64,000 nt of DNA from Bin80 sp026708685 (lineage in GTDB: Bacteria > Bacteroidota > Rhodothermia > Rhodothermales > Bin80), in assembly GCA_965200955.1 (NCBI GenBank), contig OZ241742.1, forward strand, positions 2,542,001-2,606,000, read 5' to 3'. Positions 43,501 to 53,103 of this stretch are shown here, piece by piece (the first letter of the stretch is position 1; every line of letters begins with the position of its first letter). Under the pieces are notes generated by a model. The model searched no databases. It saw nothing but the letters and a program-made list of their open reading frames with translations, and had not been told where the DNA came from. The translations under genes and the position numbers were made by a program.

Positions 43501-45410
43501 GCACTGAGCCCCGTCGGTGCACCCGGAACAGTGCTGAAGGTGATATAAACCTCGTCAGATAAATCAGATAAACTGACTTGGGGCATGTTGCGATCATCAC
43601 GGTAGCCCGTAATCACTCGATAACCATACGAAGATCCGATCGTGAAGGGGCCCATGTCCGTATACGTTGTTGGAGTAGCACTTTGGGAACCTATTTGCTC
43701 CCAAGAGTCTCCATTATCATCAGATTTGTAGATAGTGTATGCGGTGATATCGCCAGCTGATGGTATATCTGTCGGTGCACTCCACGAAACAGAGATGTGA
43801 CCTGTAGAGGTGATTGAAGCGGTAAGGCTTGTAGCAATACCTATACCTTCAGCATCGATAGCCGTGTCACTTTCCTCAGTGGACCACGAACCACGTCCGA
43901 CAGAATTGATCGCTCTCACTCGATAGTAAAAGTCATCGCCGGGTGTAAGACGACTACTGATGTGTATATATTCTCCAGTAGTAGTGTTGGTATTATCGAC
44001 CAGAGTAGACCAAACTGAACCGTCGGTGGACCATTCAATATGATATCCTGTGACGGTTGCACCGCCGTTACTGGTCGGTGCATTCCATTCTAAGACCATT
44101 TGATGATAATCATCGGGGAATACGCCAAAACCGGTTGGGGCACTAGGGACCCCCGCAGCGGTCGTGGCATTGGCCACACTGGACTCTGGACCTCTACCAA
44201 CAGAGTTGAGTGCACTGACACTATAGTAACGAGTGGTGTTAGGGGACAGGCCGGTGTCCGAATAGCTGGTCGAGGTATGACTTGCCACGAGTTCAGTAAA
44301 ACTAGTTCCGTCTGTGGACACCAGAATCCGGTAGCTGCTAATCGCCGCACCGCCATCACTGGGGGCGGTCCAACTCAGGTTGATGGTGGTTTGTCCGGAG
44401 GCGGTTGCAGTGAGCGAAGTCGGTGCACCGGGAATGGTGGCTACGGTACCTTCGGTCGTGGCATTGGCCACACTGGACACCGCACCGGTGCCACCCGAGT
44501 TGATGGCACTCACCCGATAGTGACGCGTATCGCCAGCACTTAGGCCGGTATGTGAGTAGGTGGTCATGCCATGACTTGCCACCAGATCTGAAAACGTACT
44601 TCCGCCGTCTGTGGACACTTCAATTTTGTACCCAGTGATCGTCCCGCATTTGTTGGTCGTGGGAGCGGTCCAAGCGAGATTGATGGTGGTAGCACCATCT
44701 GCTGTGGCGGTGAGCCCCGACGGGGCAGATGGCGCAGATACTGTCCCCGTGCTCGCATAGGCTTCGTCAGAGAAATGATCATTATCAAGACGGAATCTGT
44801 AACCATAACACACGCCACTAGTTAATCCAGAAAATATATGAGACCATCCAGCGTCTCCAAGATGAACAATGAGAGTTAATATCTGCCAAGTATTTCCATC
44901 GTCATTGGTGAAAATAGGTGTAATTGCATTAATTAATGCACCAGCGGGGGGAACTGCAGAAACTGCGATAGAAGTGGCGGTAATCTTTGTTGCACTAACA
45001 TTTGTCAAAAGATTGGTACTTGATTGAGCTACTGCAGTCCCGCTTACCACCGCTGAAGGCTGACTTTCATTATTGTCGGCATCCTTTGAAATGACCCTGT
45101 ACTGAAAGGTGGCTCCAGGGGTAAGCAGATTACTTATGTGATCGTAACCTGTGGGAACTAAATTATCCACCAAAACCGACCAATTGGACCCACTGTCAGT
45201 AGACCACTCAACCTTATAGCTGACGGCACCGCTAGAAGGCTGGGTCCAGTCCAATGCAAACACTAGAAATCCTCTAACGGTCACCGTCAGTCCCGTTGGT
45301 GGATCAAGGGTAGCTGAGGTGGATGCCTCTGGATTGAAGTTTCGTGTAGATAGTGGAAATGGCCCTGCTGAGTCCTTCCTTGGATTCGTTAATGTGGTAC
45401 CATGAAGCAC
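42390..45410 (-). CDS. N-terminal part of giant FN3-repeat protein, stopped by amber codon
   Basis: Carries about ten FN3 domains (PPTGLTVTVRG, APSGLTATADGATTINLAW, and so on). The last four are nearly identical to those beyond the stop. The frame ends at TAG (42390-42392) where every other repeat has TGG in GWSNTANAT, so a single C-to-T change on the plus strand at 42391 explains it. The GTG at 45410 is only the first start codon in this frame: the codons upstream remain open to a TGA near 45507, and a signal-peptide-like frame lies across a 9-bp homopolymer (45458-45466). The full-length protein would be about 2,200 residues and secreted by type IX. Possible pseudogene. Confidence 0.7.
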   Translation of the reverse strand: MLHGTTLTNPRKDSAGPFPLSTRNFNPEASTSATLDPPTGLTVTVRGFLVFALDWTQPSSGAVSYKVEWSTDSGSNWSVLVDNLVPTGYDHISNLLTPGATFQYRVISKDADNNESQPSAVVSGTAVAQSSTNLLTNVSATKITATSIAVSAVPPAGALINAITPIFTNDDGNTWQILTLIVHLGDAGWSHIFSGLTSGVCYGYRFRLDNDHFSDEAYASTGTVSAPSAPSGLTATADGATTINLAWTAPTTNKCGTITGYKIEVSTDGGSTFSDLVASHGMTTYSHTGLSAGDTRHYRVSAINSGGTGAVSSVANATTEGTVATIPGAPTSLTATASGQTTINLSWTAPSDGGAAISSYRILVSTDGTSFTELVASHTSTSYSDTGLSPNTTRYYSVSALNSVGRGPESSVANATTAAGVPSAPTGFGVFPDDYHQMVLEWNAPTSNGGATVTGYHIEWSTDGSVWSTLVDNTNTTTGEYIHISSRLTPGDDFYYRVRAINSVGRGSWSTEESDTAIDAEGIGIATSLTASITSTGHISVSWSAPTDIPSAGDITAYTIYKSDDNGDSWEQIGSQSATPTTYTDMGPFTIGSSYGYRVITGYRDDRNMPQVSLSDLSDEVYITFSTVPGAPTGLSATANGPTTINLSWTAPTSNGGATISGYRIDVSTDGGTNFSQLVASHSTTSYSHTGLTAGTAHHYRVRAINSVGSSGWSNTANATTAAATAPGAPTSLTATASGQTIINLSWTAPTSNGGATISGYRIEVSTDGGTNFSQLVASQSGTSYSHTGLTAGTARHYRVRAINSVGSSGWSNTANATTAAATVPGAPTSLTATASGQTIINLSWTAPTSNGGATISGYRIDVSTDGGTNFSQLVASQSGTSYSHTGLTAGTARHYRVRAINSVGSSGWSNTANATTAAVTAPGAPTSLTAVADGQTTIDLSWTAPTSDGGAAISGYRIEVSTNGGSSFSQLVASQSGTSYSHTGLTAGTARHYRVRAINSVGSSG

Positions 45411-45457
45411 AGAATCGGTGCTTGCAACCGCAGAATGGACGGGCTCATTTAAAAAAT

Positions 45458-45466
45458 GGGGGGGGG
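45458..45466. other. nine-base G/C homopolymer in 5' end of FN3 gene
   Basis: On the coding strand nine C separate two frames. The frame starting with ATG at 45541 encodes MTFFLLLSITFGLG, a short hydrophobic leader, and continues to SSNLPPP before stopping 9 bases after the tract. Adding one C joins it to the long FN3 frame (HFLNEPVHSAV). The tract could be a slipped-strand phase-variation switch, or a homopolymer miscall. Confidence 0.55.
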
Positions 45467-45541
45467 TAGATTGGAGGAGTCCATACGGAGCGAATCACTC
45501 CCCAATCCGAAAGTGATGGATAATAGCAGAAAGAAGGTCAT

Positions 45542-46080
45542 CACAAATATCGCGATAGATTATTTGAAAGGAAACGCAAACATATAAAGATACTGTACTG
45601 AGGTGCTCCCCTTGAACAATATCTATCAAGCTGTTTTGAATATCATACTAAGGGAGTTAGCACATTTAATAATCAAAAAATACGAATATTAACCGAAAAT
45701 TAAACGGCCAATTTGATGATGTGATCAGGAGAATCTCCATCAAATGATGGGAAAAGATGAAGTGATCCTGTCTCAGAACGGATCAACACAAAAGAAATGT
45801 TACGTTACAGCTTCATCGTTAAACAACCCTGAGTGTTATTGAACCATTCAATGGGGGCATATGTTCGTAACTTATCCATTGAGACTTTTGCAAAACCTCA
45901 GAGTTTTCGTAGAATATACACTGAAGCAGCTGTGTCGTATTTTTTAGAGTTGACTGAGAGATTTTGTAGCAGGCTCCAATGACACAGTGTTAAAGAGTGC
46001 ACGATTGGTACGGATACGAATGCTATGTGATGGGCTAATTGAGTTAAATTAATTTCTCCGAATTTACTGTTTGATATCCG
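45542..46080. other. intergenic region with miniature element
   Basis: This 539-bp AT-rich gap upstream of the FN3 gene and behind the outer-membrane barrel gene contains miniature element copy B (45881-45976) and otherwise no recognisable gene. The promoter of the FN3 gene should lie just right of 45541. Confidence 0.45.
45881..45976 (+). repeat. miniature inverted-repeat element, copy B
   Basis: A 96-bp element with terminal inverted repeats (left GAGACTTTTGCAAAACCT; right end on the other strand GAGCCTGCTACAAAATCT). Its body CTCAGAGTTTTCGTAGAA and GTATTTTTTAGAGTT matches the minus strand of copy A. Flanks are CATT and CAAT, a possible imperfect 4-bp duplication. No coding capacity. Confidence 0.68.
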
Positions 46081-47352
46081 TCAATAGTGAATTTGAATCC
46101 CCAAGGTAGGTTCAAAACGCCTCTGAACCCGATAATGAGGCATGGAGCCAACAGGTTCAAATGTATACATGACATCGGTATGGAGAAAAATATTGTTTAT
46201 GATGGGGATGATGGTGGAAAACAGAAGAGTACTTTGCTCTGAAAATGGACGAAATACATTTCCAAAAGTGTGCACACCCAAGCGGTCGATTCCAAGATCC
46301 ATTCGGAAATGACGACGGCCTCGGAACGAGAGCCTGAAATAAAATTCGCTTAATGGTTGACCTCCAAAATGCCTTCGCCAACTGTAGGCAAGCCAGAAAG
46401 AATCCATGATCTGAAGCTGAAACTCCGTGAGCAGGTCATTCACGCCCCGTGCCTCTTTCAGCGAAATTCCCGAAAAATCATCAGGAGTCACCGCCGTTAT
46501 ATCAGATCCTCTTTTAAGGATTCGGTTGTGGGAATTACTCACATGAAACAGCGCACCAATGTAACCGGGTATGAAATGGCGTGAACTGTAAAATGCACCG
46601 ACCCGAAATCGAAACTTCAACACATCCCAAATCCAGGCACTTTGAATATCTGCCCCGAAAGCCAGACCATCTCCATACTGGGTATAGTTTGCATAGCTCA
46701 CATAAGGTGCAAAGGCAATCTTTCCAGTTCTGAATAATGCATGTTCGATATCTACGCTCCAGGCGGTAAGATCGGTAGGAATATGATTGGAATAGTTCAC
46801 GCCCAATATAAACTCCGATAGTAATTGAACAGCCATTCTACCACCGATGAGATCGTTGAGAAGAAGATCTGACGTAAAGCCTTGCATGGTGAATCGTTGA
46901 TGATTCCAGTGGATTTCAGATCCAATCATCCGTGCATCCCATGAAGTAGATGAACGATAGTGATTGACAGTATGCCCAATACCGAGGCGCATTTCTTGGA
47001 TCGGACCGATTCGCACATACAAGTGTTCGGTCTTGATTCGTAGAAACTGAATCACTCTCAGTACATCGTAGAGTTCATCGGCATCGGGCGTATAGTGTCC
47101 CTGTCGGCCATAAGTCACTCTTCCCCTTAACTGGAGGGCAAATGGATCCTTTGCATAGTGCAGATTCATTGATGCCAATCCTCTCCACTGGGTACCAATG
47201 AGAGAAAGACCAGATTGAGAATGGACGATTTGATAAGACTGACTGTGCTGTTGTTCTGACAGAAGATGCTCTGATCCAAAGCCCTCCTGTGCGAACCCAC
47301 GTAAGTGAGTCACATGAAATAGAAGAAGCAGGAGAGTCAAAATGCGAATCAT
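46081..47352 (-). CDS. predicted outer-membrane beta-barrel protein
   Basis: A 423-residue protein with a signal peptide (1-21, ending GFAQ) and alternating amphipathic strands rich in aromatic residues (FAPYVSYANYTQYGDGL, FRFRVGAFYSS, FYFRLSFRGRRHFRM), ending in a C-terminal Tyr as expected for outer-membrane barrels. No closer family was recognised, although helix-hairpin-helix/ComEA-linked barrel proteins of similar size exist in Bacteroidota. It is divergent from the Lon-domain gene, with 56 bp between starts. Function unknown. Confidence 0.65.
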   Translation of the reverse strand: MIRILTLLLLLFHVTHLRGFAQEGFGSEHLLSEQQHSQSYQIVHSQSGLSLIGTQWRGLASMNLHYAKDPFALQLRGRVTYGRQGHYTPDADELYDVLRVIQFLRIKTEHLYVRIGPIQEMRLGIGHTVNHYRSSTSWDARMIGSEIHWNHQRFTMQGFTSDLLLNDLIGGRMAVQLLSEFILGVNYSNHIPTDLTAWSVDIEHALFRTGKIAFAPYVSYANYTQYGDGLAFGADIQSAWIWDVLKFRFRVGAFYSSRHFIPGYIGALFHVSNSHNRILKRGSDITAVTPDDFSGISLKEARGVNDLLTEFQLQIMDSFWLAYSWRRHFGGQPLSEFYFRLSFRGRRHFRMDLGIDRLGVHTFGNVFRPFSEQSTLLFSTIIPIINNIFLHTDVMYTFEPVGSMPHYRVQRRFEPTLGIQIHY

Positions 47353-47408
47353 TGGAGTCAGTAAGCAAAAATAGGAAACACAATGGCCGTTTTTTCATAC
47401 GAACCGTA

Positions 47409-48050
47409 ATGGAATCTTATCCTACTCGAAAACTTGGTCTGTTTCTCTTGGAATCAATCCTCTATCCCGGAGAGGAGAAAAATCTGCATGTCTTTGAACC
47501 ACGATACAAAGAAATGGTCGCTAACTGCCTTGCAGAAAATATCCCCTTTGTGATTATGCGGGGCAGTGAAAGGCACATCAGAGAAATTGGTTGTGTAGCA
47601 GATATTGTCCAAATCCTTGCACAATACGAAGATGGTCGTGTAGATATTGCAGTGGAGGGACTCTATCGGGTGCAGATTCTACGAATCGATCGAAGAAAAT
47701 TGTATCACCAAGGAGTCGTTGCAGAATACCAAGATACACTTCAGACGACCTCTGTTCCAAATAGAGAACGCCTCATTGCACAGCATATCAAATTACTGGA
47801 AATTGCTGGGCGAACCGTGGATCCTCAATTCTACAATTCCAATGATCCCATTTCTTGGATGATAGGGCGCAACTGTGGACTCACTTTGGACCAACGTCAG
47901 CAACTACTGGAAATGCAAAGTGAGGATGAGCGTATTGAATTTTTGATTCATTATTTACGAGAGTTTATTCCAGTGGTGACCGAAAAATGGGAAGTTCGCA
48001 AGAAAATTATGTCCAATGGACACTTTAAGGATTTCCCGCCTCCCCGATGA
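47409..48050 (+). CDS. Lon N-terminal/substrate-binding domain protein
   Basis: A 213-residue stand-alone LON_substr_bdg domain protein (LGLFLLESILYPGEEKNLHVF, FEPRYKEMVANCL, GCVADIVQI, VAVEGLYRVQI-like). It lacks the ATPase and protease parts of Lon. Such proteins may bind substrates or regulate; their role is not established. The ATG at 47409 is preferred because conservation begins there. The MBL-fold gene follows 6 bases later and is probably co-transcribed. Confidence 0.8.
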   Translation: MESYPTRKLGLFLLESILYPGEEKNLHVFEPRYKEMVANCLAENIPFVIMRGSERHIREIGCVADIVQILAQYEDGRVDIAVEGLYRVQILRIDRRKLYHQGVVAEYQDTLQTTSVPNRERLIAQHIKLLEIAGRTVDPQFYNSNDPISWMIGRNCGLTLDQRQQLLEMQSEDERIEFLIHYLREFIPVVTEKWEVRKKIMSNGHFKDFPPPR

Positions 48051-48056
48051 AATAAG

Positions 48057-48908
48057 ATGCCTCAGATCGGACCTTATACTCTTCATACCATCGATTGTGG
48101 ACGTTTTCGACTGGATGGTGGTGCAATGTTCGGGATTATTCCCCAAGCCTTATGGTCACGCCGCATGCCTCCAGATCAACGCAATCGTATCGGTATGTGC
48201 ATGCGATCTCTGCTTCTTGAAGCCAAGGATCAACTTATCCTCATTGATACAGGGGCAGGGGACAAGTATGATCAACGCTTTCGAGATATCTACGCCTTGG
48301 AAACCAGTACACTCACGGAGTCCATCCAACAATCAGGCTTCCATGTTGACGATGTTACCGATGTGATCCTTACCCATTTACACTTTGATCATGCCGGTGG
48401 AAGCACGCAATATAGTGGGGATCGTGTCGTGCCTACATTTTCCAATGCGATCTATCATCTACAACAGGATCATTTGTTAGAGGCAAGAAATCCAAGTATT
48501 CGTGAAAAGGCATCCTTTATGCCACAAAATTTTGAGCCAATCGCCACCAATGGGCAATTAAAAACTCATTCGGGTTCGAAAATGCTCTACCCTGGATTGG
48601 AAGTCATCGTAGTGAATGGTCATACAACAGCCCAGCATCTAGTCAAAATTACGGGTGAACAGGGAACGCTCCTCTTCGGTGCAGACCTTATCCCAACGGT
48701 TCATCATCTAAGAGGGCCATGGGTGATGGCCTATGACGTTCGCCCATTGGCGACGATCAGGGAAAAATCCAGGATCCTCCATGATGCATATCATCAAAAC
48801 TGGCATCTCTTTTTTGAGCATGATCCTGATACAGAGGTCGCCAGCGTACGAGAAACAGATGGGGATTATGCCACGCAAATGCCACGAACACTGCATGAAT
48901 TGTTCTGA
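48057..48908 (+). CDS. MBL-fold metallohydrolase
   Basis: A 283-residue metallo-beta-lactamase-fold hydrolase. The metal motif LTHLHFDHAGGS gives His107, His109, Asp111 and His112. LIDTGAGDK precedes it near 63, VVNGHTTAQH follows near 184, and FEHDPDTE near 263 provides the late ligand. It is similar to quorum-quenching/N-acyl hydrolase-like MBL proteins, but the substrate is not readable. It lies directly after the Lon-domain gene. Confidence 0.82.
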   Translation: MPQIGPYTLHTIDCGRFRLDGGAMFGIIPQALWSRRMPPDQRNRIGMCMRSLLLEAKDQLILIDTGAGDKYDQRFRDIYALETSTLTESIQQSGFHVDDVTDVILTHLHFDHAGGSTQYSGDRVVPTFSNAIYHLQQDHLLEARNPSIREKASFMPQNFEPIATNGQLKTHSGSKMLYPGLEVIVVNGHTTAQHLVKITGEQGTLLFGADLIPTVHHLRGPWVMAYDVRPLATIREKSRILHDAYHQNWHLFFEHDPDTEVASVRETDGDYATQMPRTLHELF

Positions 48909-49037
48909 CGGGAACAGTTTCACTTGTTTGTGGTAAGAGTCTCTGTACCAATCAAATAATCCTTATTTCTTGACTCAAAAGATACCCAGTGTTTTTCTAA
49001 GTCGACGATAGTCGGACTCAACTAAATTTTACGTAAA

Positions 49038-52000
49038 GTGCGCTTCAGGCGTTTACATCAACTGGCTGATCTGGGTTCAGCACCAGTGTTATTGGTTTTC
49101 ACTGTTTTGACGGCTGGATTTTTCCATACCGTCTCAGCACAGTATGCATCTTTGGATCTCGTAGAATCTGATTCAAATCGAGAATTTTACGAGTTAAATG
49201 CTCAATGGAATGATGCCCAGCCTAATCTTGGAGGGCTTTTAGAAGTCTCCATTCTACTTACATTGCCCTCGCTGGTACAGCCAACCGTACGGGTGATCGC
49301 TGCCGAATATGATGAGTTTCCTTTTGATCCAACATCTGCGATTGGGTCTGATCCTGCTCAGGTCGTAGGGCTTGGGATCTCACGGAAAAAGCCCATGGCT
49401 ACTTTGGTTGCCCGACTTTTAACATACGATTCCACATCGGTTACATTACGGCGTTACCGGCATATGCGAATAGAAGTAACCTATCCAGTGCAATCGCAAT
49501 CCATGCAGAAGTTTCAAGGTCAATCCGACAATCCACATCTTGCTGTCCAACGGAGCATTCTGGCAGACGGGGATCTGTTTAAGATTGCCATTTCTGAATC
49601 GGGAATGTATCGGATTGATCGTGCATTTCTTGAATCCTTGCCGGGTCTAGAGATTCCCGTTCAGAGCATTGATCCTGAGCAGGTTAGGGTGTTTGGTAAT
49701 GGTGGTGCCCCTGTTGCTGCACTCAATAGTACTCCTCGAATTGCTGATCTGATCGAAAACCAAGTCTTCGTTCAGGGCGGAGGAGATGGTCAATTTGATG
49801 AAAGTGATGCTGTATGGTTCTATGGGAAAGGCCCAACGGGCTGGCGCAGTGAGCAGTTAATGGATTCAAGGGGGCGACCCATTACCGATTCACAGGGGCA
49901 ACCGATGCGTCAATGGTCACACTATGTTCATCCGTTTGATTCAACCAATTACTATTTCCTTCAAATAGGGGTTGCAAACAGTGCATCCTATTCACAGGAG
50001 AATTATCTCGATATTCAACCATCTACACTCCAAACAGAAGTAGTGGGACGCTATGTCGTTGATCTTGATGAGTATTTGTGGGGGCGTGAAGGCGGCCATT
50101 CAGGCCATACTTGGGTGAGTACCATCATCCCAGGCCCTGGACCTGGCCGTGCGGTGTTGGAGAATGTACAGCTATCAGGCCTTGTTGCAGGGACATTACA
50201 ATATCAGATCAGAGCTGCCATACAGAGTAATCCATCAGCCAGCCTCAGATATAGCGATGGAACGCGAACGCTATTTAGTGCAAATTTTGGTTCTACCTTC
50301 AACTCCCCTACATCTCCCATTGCCCGCTCTGGGATCTCAGAGTTTGAGTATTCTGTCACTGAGGGGCAGTCCATTAACCTGATCGCCGATCTGGATGATC
50401 AGGTAGGGAGTCCTCAGGCGATTCTTGACTGGGTTCGAATCTTCTATCCAAAACTTCTTCGTGCTGATGATCAGCCCTTACGATTTAGCACTCCACTGGC
50501 AGAGGTCGGAACATTCACGTTTGTTATGACCAACTTAGCATCGTCTCCGATTGTCCTTGATGTGACCGAGCCTGGACAATACCGATGGTTAGGTGTTCAA
50601 GCGGATGGCAAATCCTTTCGGGTTCAGTCTACCGCCAACTCTGCAGATCAACCCCGAGAGCTCATCGCATTTACGCCAGATCAGATACAGTCTCTTGACG
50701 CTTCATTAGTGTGTGGGATTCAGTGCCGAGTAGCTCCTCAGAATCTCCATGGCATTCAATCCTATCCCCATTTTGTGATCATTACCCCAAATCAATTTAT
50801 GACGCAGGCAAGGGCATTAGCCGATCGGCGTACTGCTCAGGGAATGTCGGTAGAAATTGTTGATGTGTCTCAAATCTATAATGAATTTTCTGGAGGTCAG
50901 CAGGATATACGCGGAATTCGAGATTACCTGAAGTTTATTTATGATCGGAGCCCTGACGAAGAGCGGCTCCTCAAGTATGTTCTCCTTTTTGGAGATGGCC
51001 ATTATGACTACAGGAACCTTGATCCATCGGCAACGTTTCCCAATTTAATTCCTCCTTTTGAGACGGAGGAGTCCTGGAATCCTGAGAGATCCTATACCAC
51101 GGACGATTACTTTGGTTTATTGGACGATAATGAGGGGGTATGGCCCTTTGCACGGGGGACCTTTTCGGGTTCAGACTCCCACTTAAATGAGCGGGTGGAT
51201 GTGGGGATCGGACGATTTACGGTTCATACAGTTGAAGAAGCACAGCTGATGATTGATAAAATTATCCATTACGAGAGTCCTGAAACCTATGGTCAATGGC
51301 GGAATCGATATGTATTTTTAGCCGATGACGGACCTACAGGCACCACAGGACTGCAGGATGATCGCGACTTGCACACGCAAAACACCGATGTGGTGGCTGT
51401 TTCCCTAGCTCAGTTGGCTCCCGAAATCAATCAGCATAAGATTTATGCACTCTCGTATCCGAGGCAGTTTCTCAATACCTGGCGGATTCCAGCTGCCCGT
51501 CAGGACTTACTGACTGCCATCAATGAAGGAACTCTGGTGGTTAATTTTAGCGGTCATGGTGGTGAACGTGCTCTTGCCCAAGAAAACCTGTTTACGGTGG
51601 AGGACTCGCGGACGCTGGAAAATTATGAAACACTCCCCGTCTTTATCACAGCCACATGTTCATTTGGTCGCTGGGACTTGGGCAATGAACAGACAGGTGC
51701 AGAGGAACTGCTTCTCAATCCTGCTGGTGGAGCGATTGCCCTTCTGACGACCGTTCGCACGGTCTATACATCTGGAGATGCCACCACGCTCAATGTAGGA
51801 CTCAATGTAGCACTCAATGAAGAACTCTTTAAGCGTGAAGCAGATCATTTGCTACCACGGCTGGGAGATGCATTGCGACGCACAAAAAATCGGAGGGTCG
51901 GCTATGAAGGCAATAACCGTAAATTCAATCTACTCGGAGATCCCACCTTGCGTTTGGGGCTTCCTGCAGACTATGCGGTCGTTACGCATCTTAATGGTGA

Positions 52001-53063
52001 AGAACTTGAATCCACCTCTGGAAGAATGCGTGCCCTTGAAAAGATTGAACTCACGGGCGAAATTCGTAGCCCTGACGGGGCACGGAATCAATCGTTTGAT
52101 GGGGTGGTCTCCTTGATGGTGTTTGATGCGTTGAGGCAGGTTCCCATTCCACGTGAGATTCTTCGTTACATGCCGCAGCCGTATTATGAAATCCGTGAAG
52201 ATCTCATCTGGCGGGGCAGGGCAAGAGCAGAAAACGGAATGTTTACCGCCCGCTTCGTTGTTCCCAAAGATATTTCCTATGCCGATCAGCCGGGCAAGAT
52301 TGCAATCTATGCCAACGATGGGATGCAGCACTTTAATGGCTTTACAGATCGATTTATCGTTGGTGGCACTTCAAATGATGCTTCCAACGATGTCAAAGGT
52401 CCCGAAATTGACATGTTTCTCGGTGATGAAACCTTTACCAGTGGGGGGCTTTCTACCTCCAACCCAGAGGTATTTGCCCGTATCTATGATGAAAGCGGCA
52501 TCAATACCGTGGGAGCTGGCATAGGCCATGAAATGCTCTTGATCCTTGATGATAACGAAATGGATGCCATCAATATCGGAAATCTCTACGAAAGTGATGA
52601 GGATTCTTTTCAGAAAGGATCCGTATCGTACTCGTTTGAGGAGCCTTTATCATCGGGACCACACACACTCCGCCTTCGTGCGTGGGATGTACTCAACAAT
52701 TCAGGGGAAACAGCCCTTGACTTTGTTGTTACTGATACCGAAGATTTAGTCATCAGAAACGTCTTTAACTATCCGAATCCGACCACCGGCCCAACTCGAT
52801 TTGTGTTTGAACACAATCAAGTTCCTGGAACATTGGTTAAAGTCCGTGTGCGTGTGTATACGCTTGCGGGTAGACCTGTCCGAACCCTGGAATCAGAGGA
52901 TGTATTGCCTGCTGGCCCCCTGCAAATTCCATGGGATGGATTGGATAATGATTATACACTATTGTCCCCTGGCGTGTATTTATACAAGTTAAGGGCTGAG
53001 ACGATGGGGGCTGAATCCGTGCAAGTTGCTGAAATTGTTGAAAAACTTGCCGTTGTCCGTTAA
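49038..53063 (+). CDS. porU: type IX secretion sortase PorU
   Basis: A 1341-residue gingipain-like C25 peptidase that removes C-terminal sorting signals of type IX cargo and attaches it to the surface. A signal peptide (ending VSAQ, about 34) is followed by a long beta-rich pro region. The catalytic domain begins near residue 590 (HFVIITPNQFMTQARALADR), with His840 in VNFSGHGGERAL and Cys874 in TATCSFGRWDLG. The C-terminus has its own sorting-domain-like fold (NYPNPTTGPTRF, SPGVYLYKL). The start is GTG; no upstream ATG is in frame. porV follows after 40 bases, the usual partner order. Confidence 0.86.
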   Translation: MRFRRLHQLADLGSAPVLLVFTVLTAGFFHTVSAQYASLDLVESDSNREFYELNAQWNDAQPNLGGLLEVSILLTLPSLVQPTVRVIAAEYDEFPFDPTSAIGSDPAQVVGLGISRKKPMATLVARLLTYDSTSVTLRRYRHMRIEVTYPVQSQSMQKFQGQSDNPHLAVQRSILADGDLFKIAISESGMYRIDRAFLESLPGLEIPVQSIDPEQVRVFGNGGAPVAALNSTPRIADLIENQVFVQGGGDGQFDESDAVWFYGKGPTGWRSEQLMDSRGRPITDSQGQPMRQWSHYVHPFDSTNYYFLQIGVANSASYSQENYLDIQPSTLQTEVVGRYVVDLDEYLWGREGGHSGHTWVSTIIPGPGPGRAVLENVQLSGLVAGTLQYQIRAAIQSNPSASLRYSDGTRTLFSANFGSTFNSPTSPIARSGISEFEYSVTEGQSINLIADLDDQVGSPQAILDWVRIFYPKLLRADDQPLRFSTPLAEVGTFTFVMTNLASSPIVLDVTEPGQYRWLGVQADGKSFRVQSTANSADQPRELIAFTPDQIQSLDASLVCGIQCRVAPQNLHGIQSYPHFVIITPNQFMTQARALADRRTAQGMSVEIVDVSQIYNEFSGGQQDIRGIRDYLKFIYDRSPDEERLLKYVLLFGDGHYDYRNLDPSATFPNLIPPFETEESWNPERSYTTDDYFGLLDDNEGVWPFARGTFSGSDSHLNERVDVGIGRFTVHTVEEAQLMIDKIIHYESPETYGQWRNRYVFLADDGPTGTTGLQDDRDLHTQNTDVVAVSLAQLAPEINQHKIYALSYPRQFLNTWRIPAARQDLLTAINEGTLVVNFSGHGGERALAQENLFTVEDSRTLENYETLPVFITATCSFGRWDLGNEQTGAEELLLNPAGGAIALLTTVRTVYTSGDATTLNVGLNVALNEELFKREADHLLPRLGDALRRTKNRRVGYEGNNRKFNLLGDPTLRLGLPADYAVVTHLNGEELESTSGRMRALEKIELTGEIRSPDGARNQSFDGVVSLMVFDALRQVPIPREILRYMPQPYYEIREDLIWRGRARAENGMFTARFVVPKDISYADQPGKIAIYANDGMQHFNGFTDRFIVGGTSNDASNDVKGPEIDMFLGDETFTSGGLSTSNPEVFARIYDESGINTVGAGIGHEMLLILDDNEMDAINIGNLYESDEDSFQKGSVSYSFEEPLSSGPHTLRLRAWDVLNNSGETALDFVVTDTEDLVIRNVFNYPNPTTGPTRFVFEHNQVPGTLVKVRVRVYTLAGRPVRTLESEDVLPAGPLQIPWDGLDNDYTLLSPGVYLYKLRAETMGAESVQVAEIVEKLAVVR

Positions 53064-53103
53064 CACTAGAACTATCAACCTTTCTCCTTTTAAGGAAAAC
53101 GAA

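Noticed and set aside
39815..44543. Many plus-strand open frames inside the FN3 gene
   Set aside because: They recur every 294-300 bp as antisense shadows of the tandem repeats, with low-complexity Ser/Arg/Cys-rich products.
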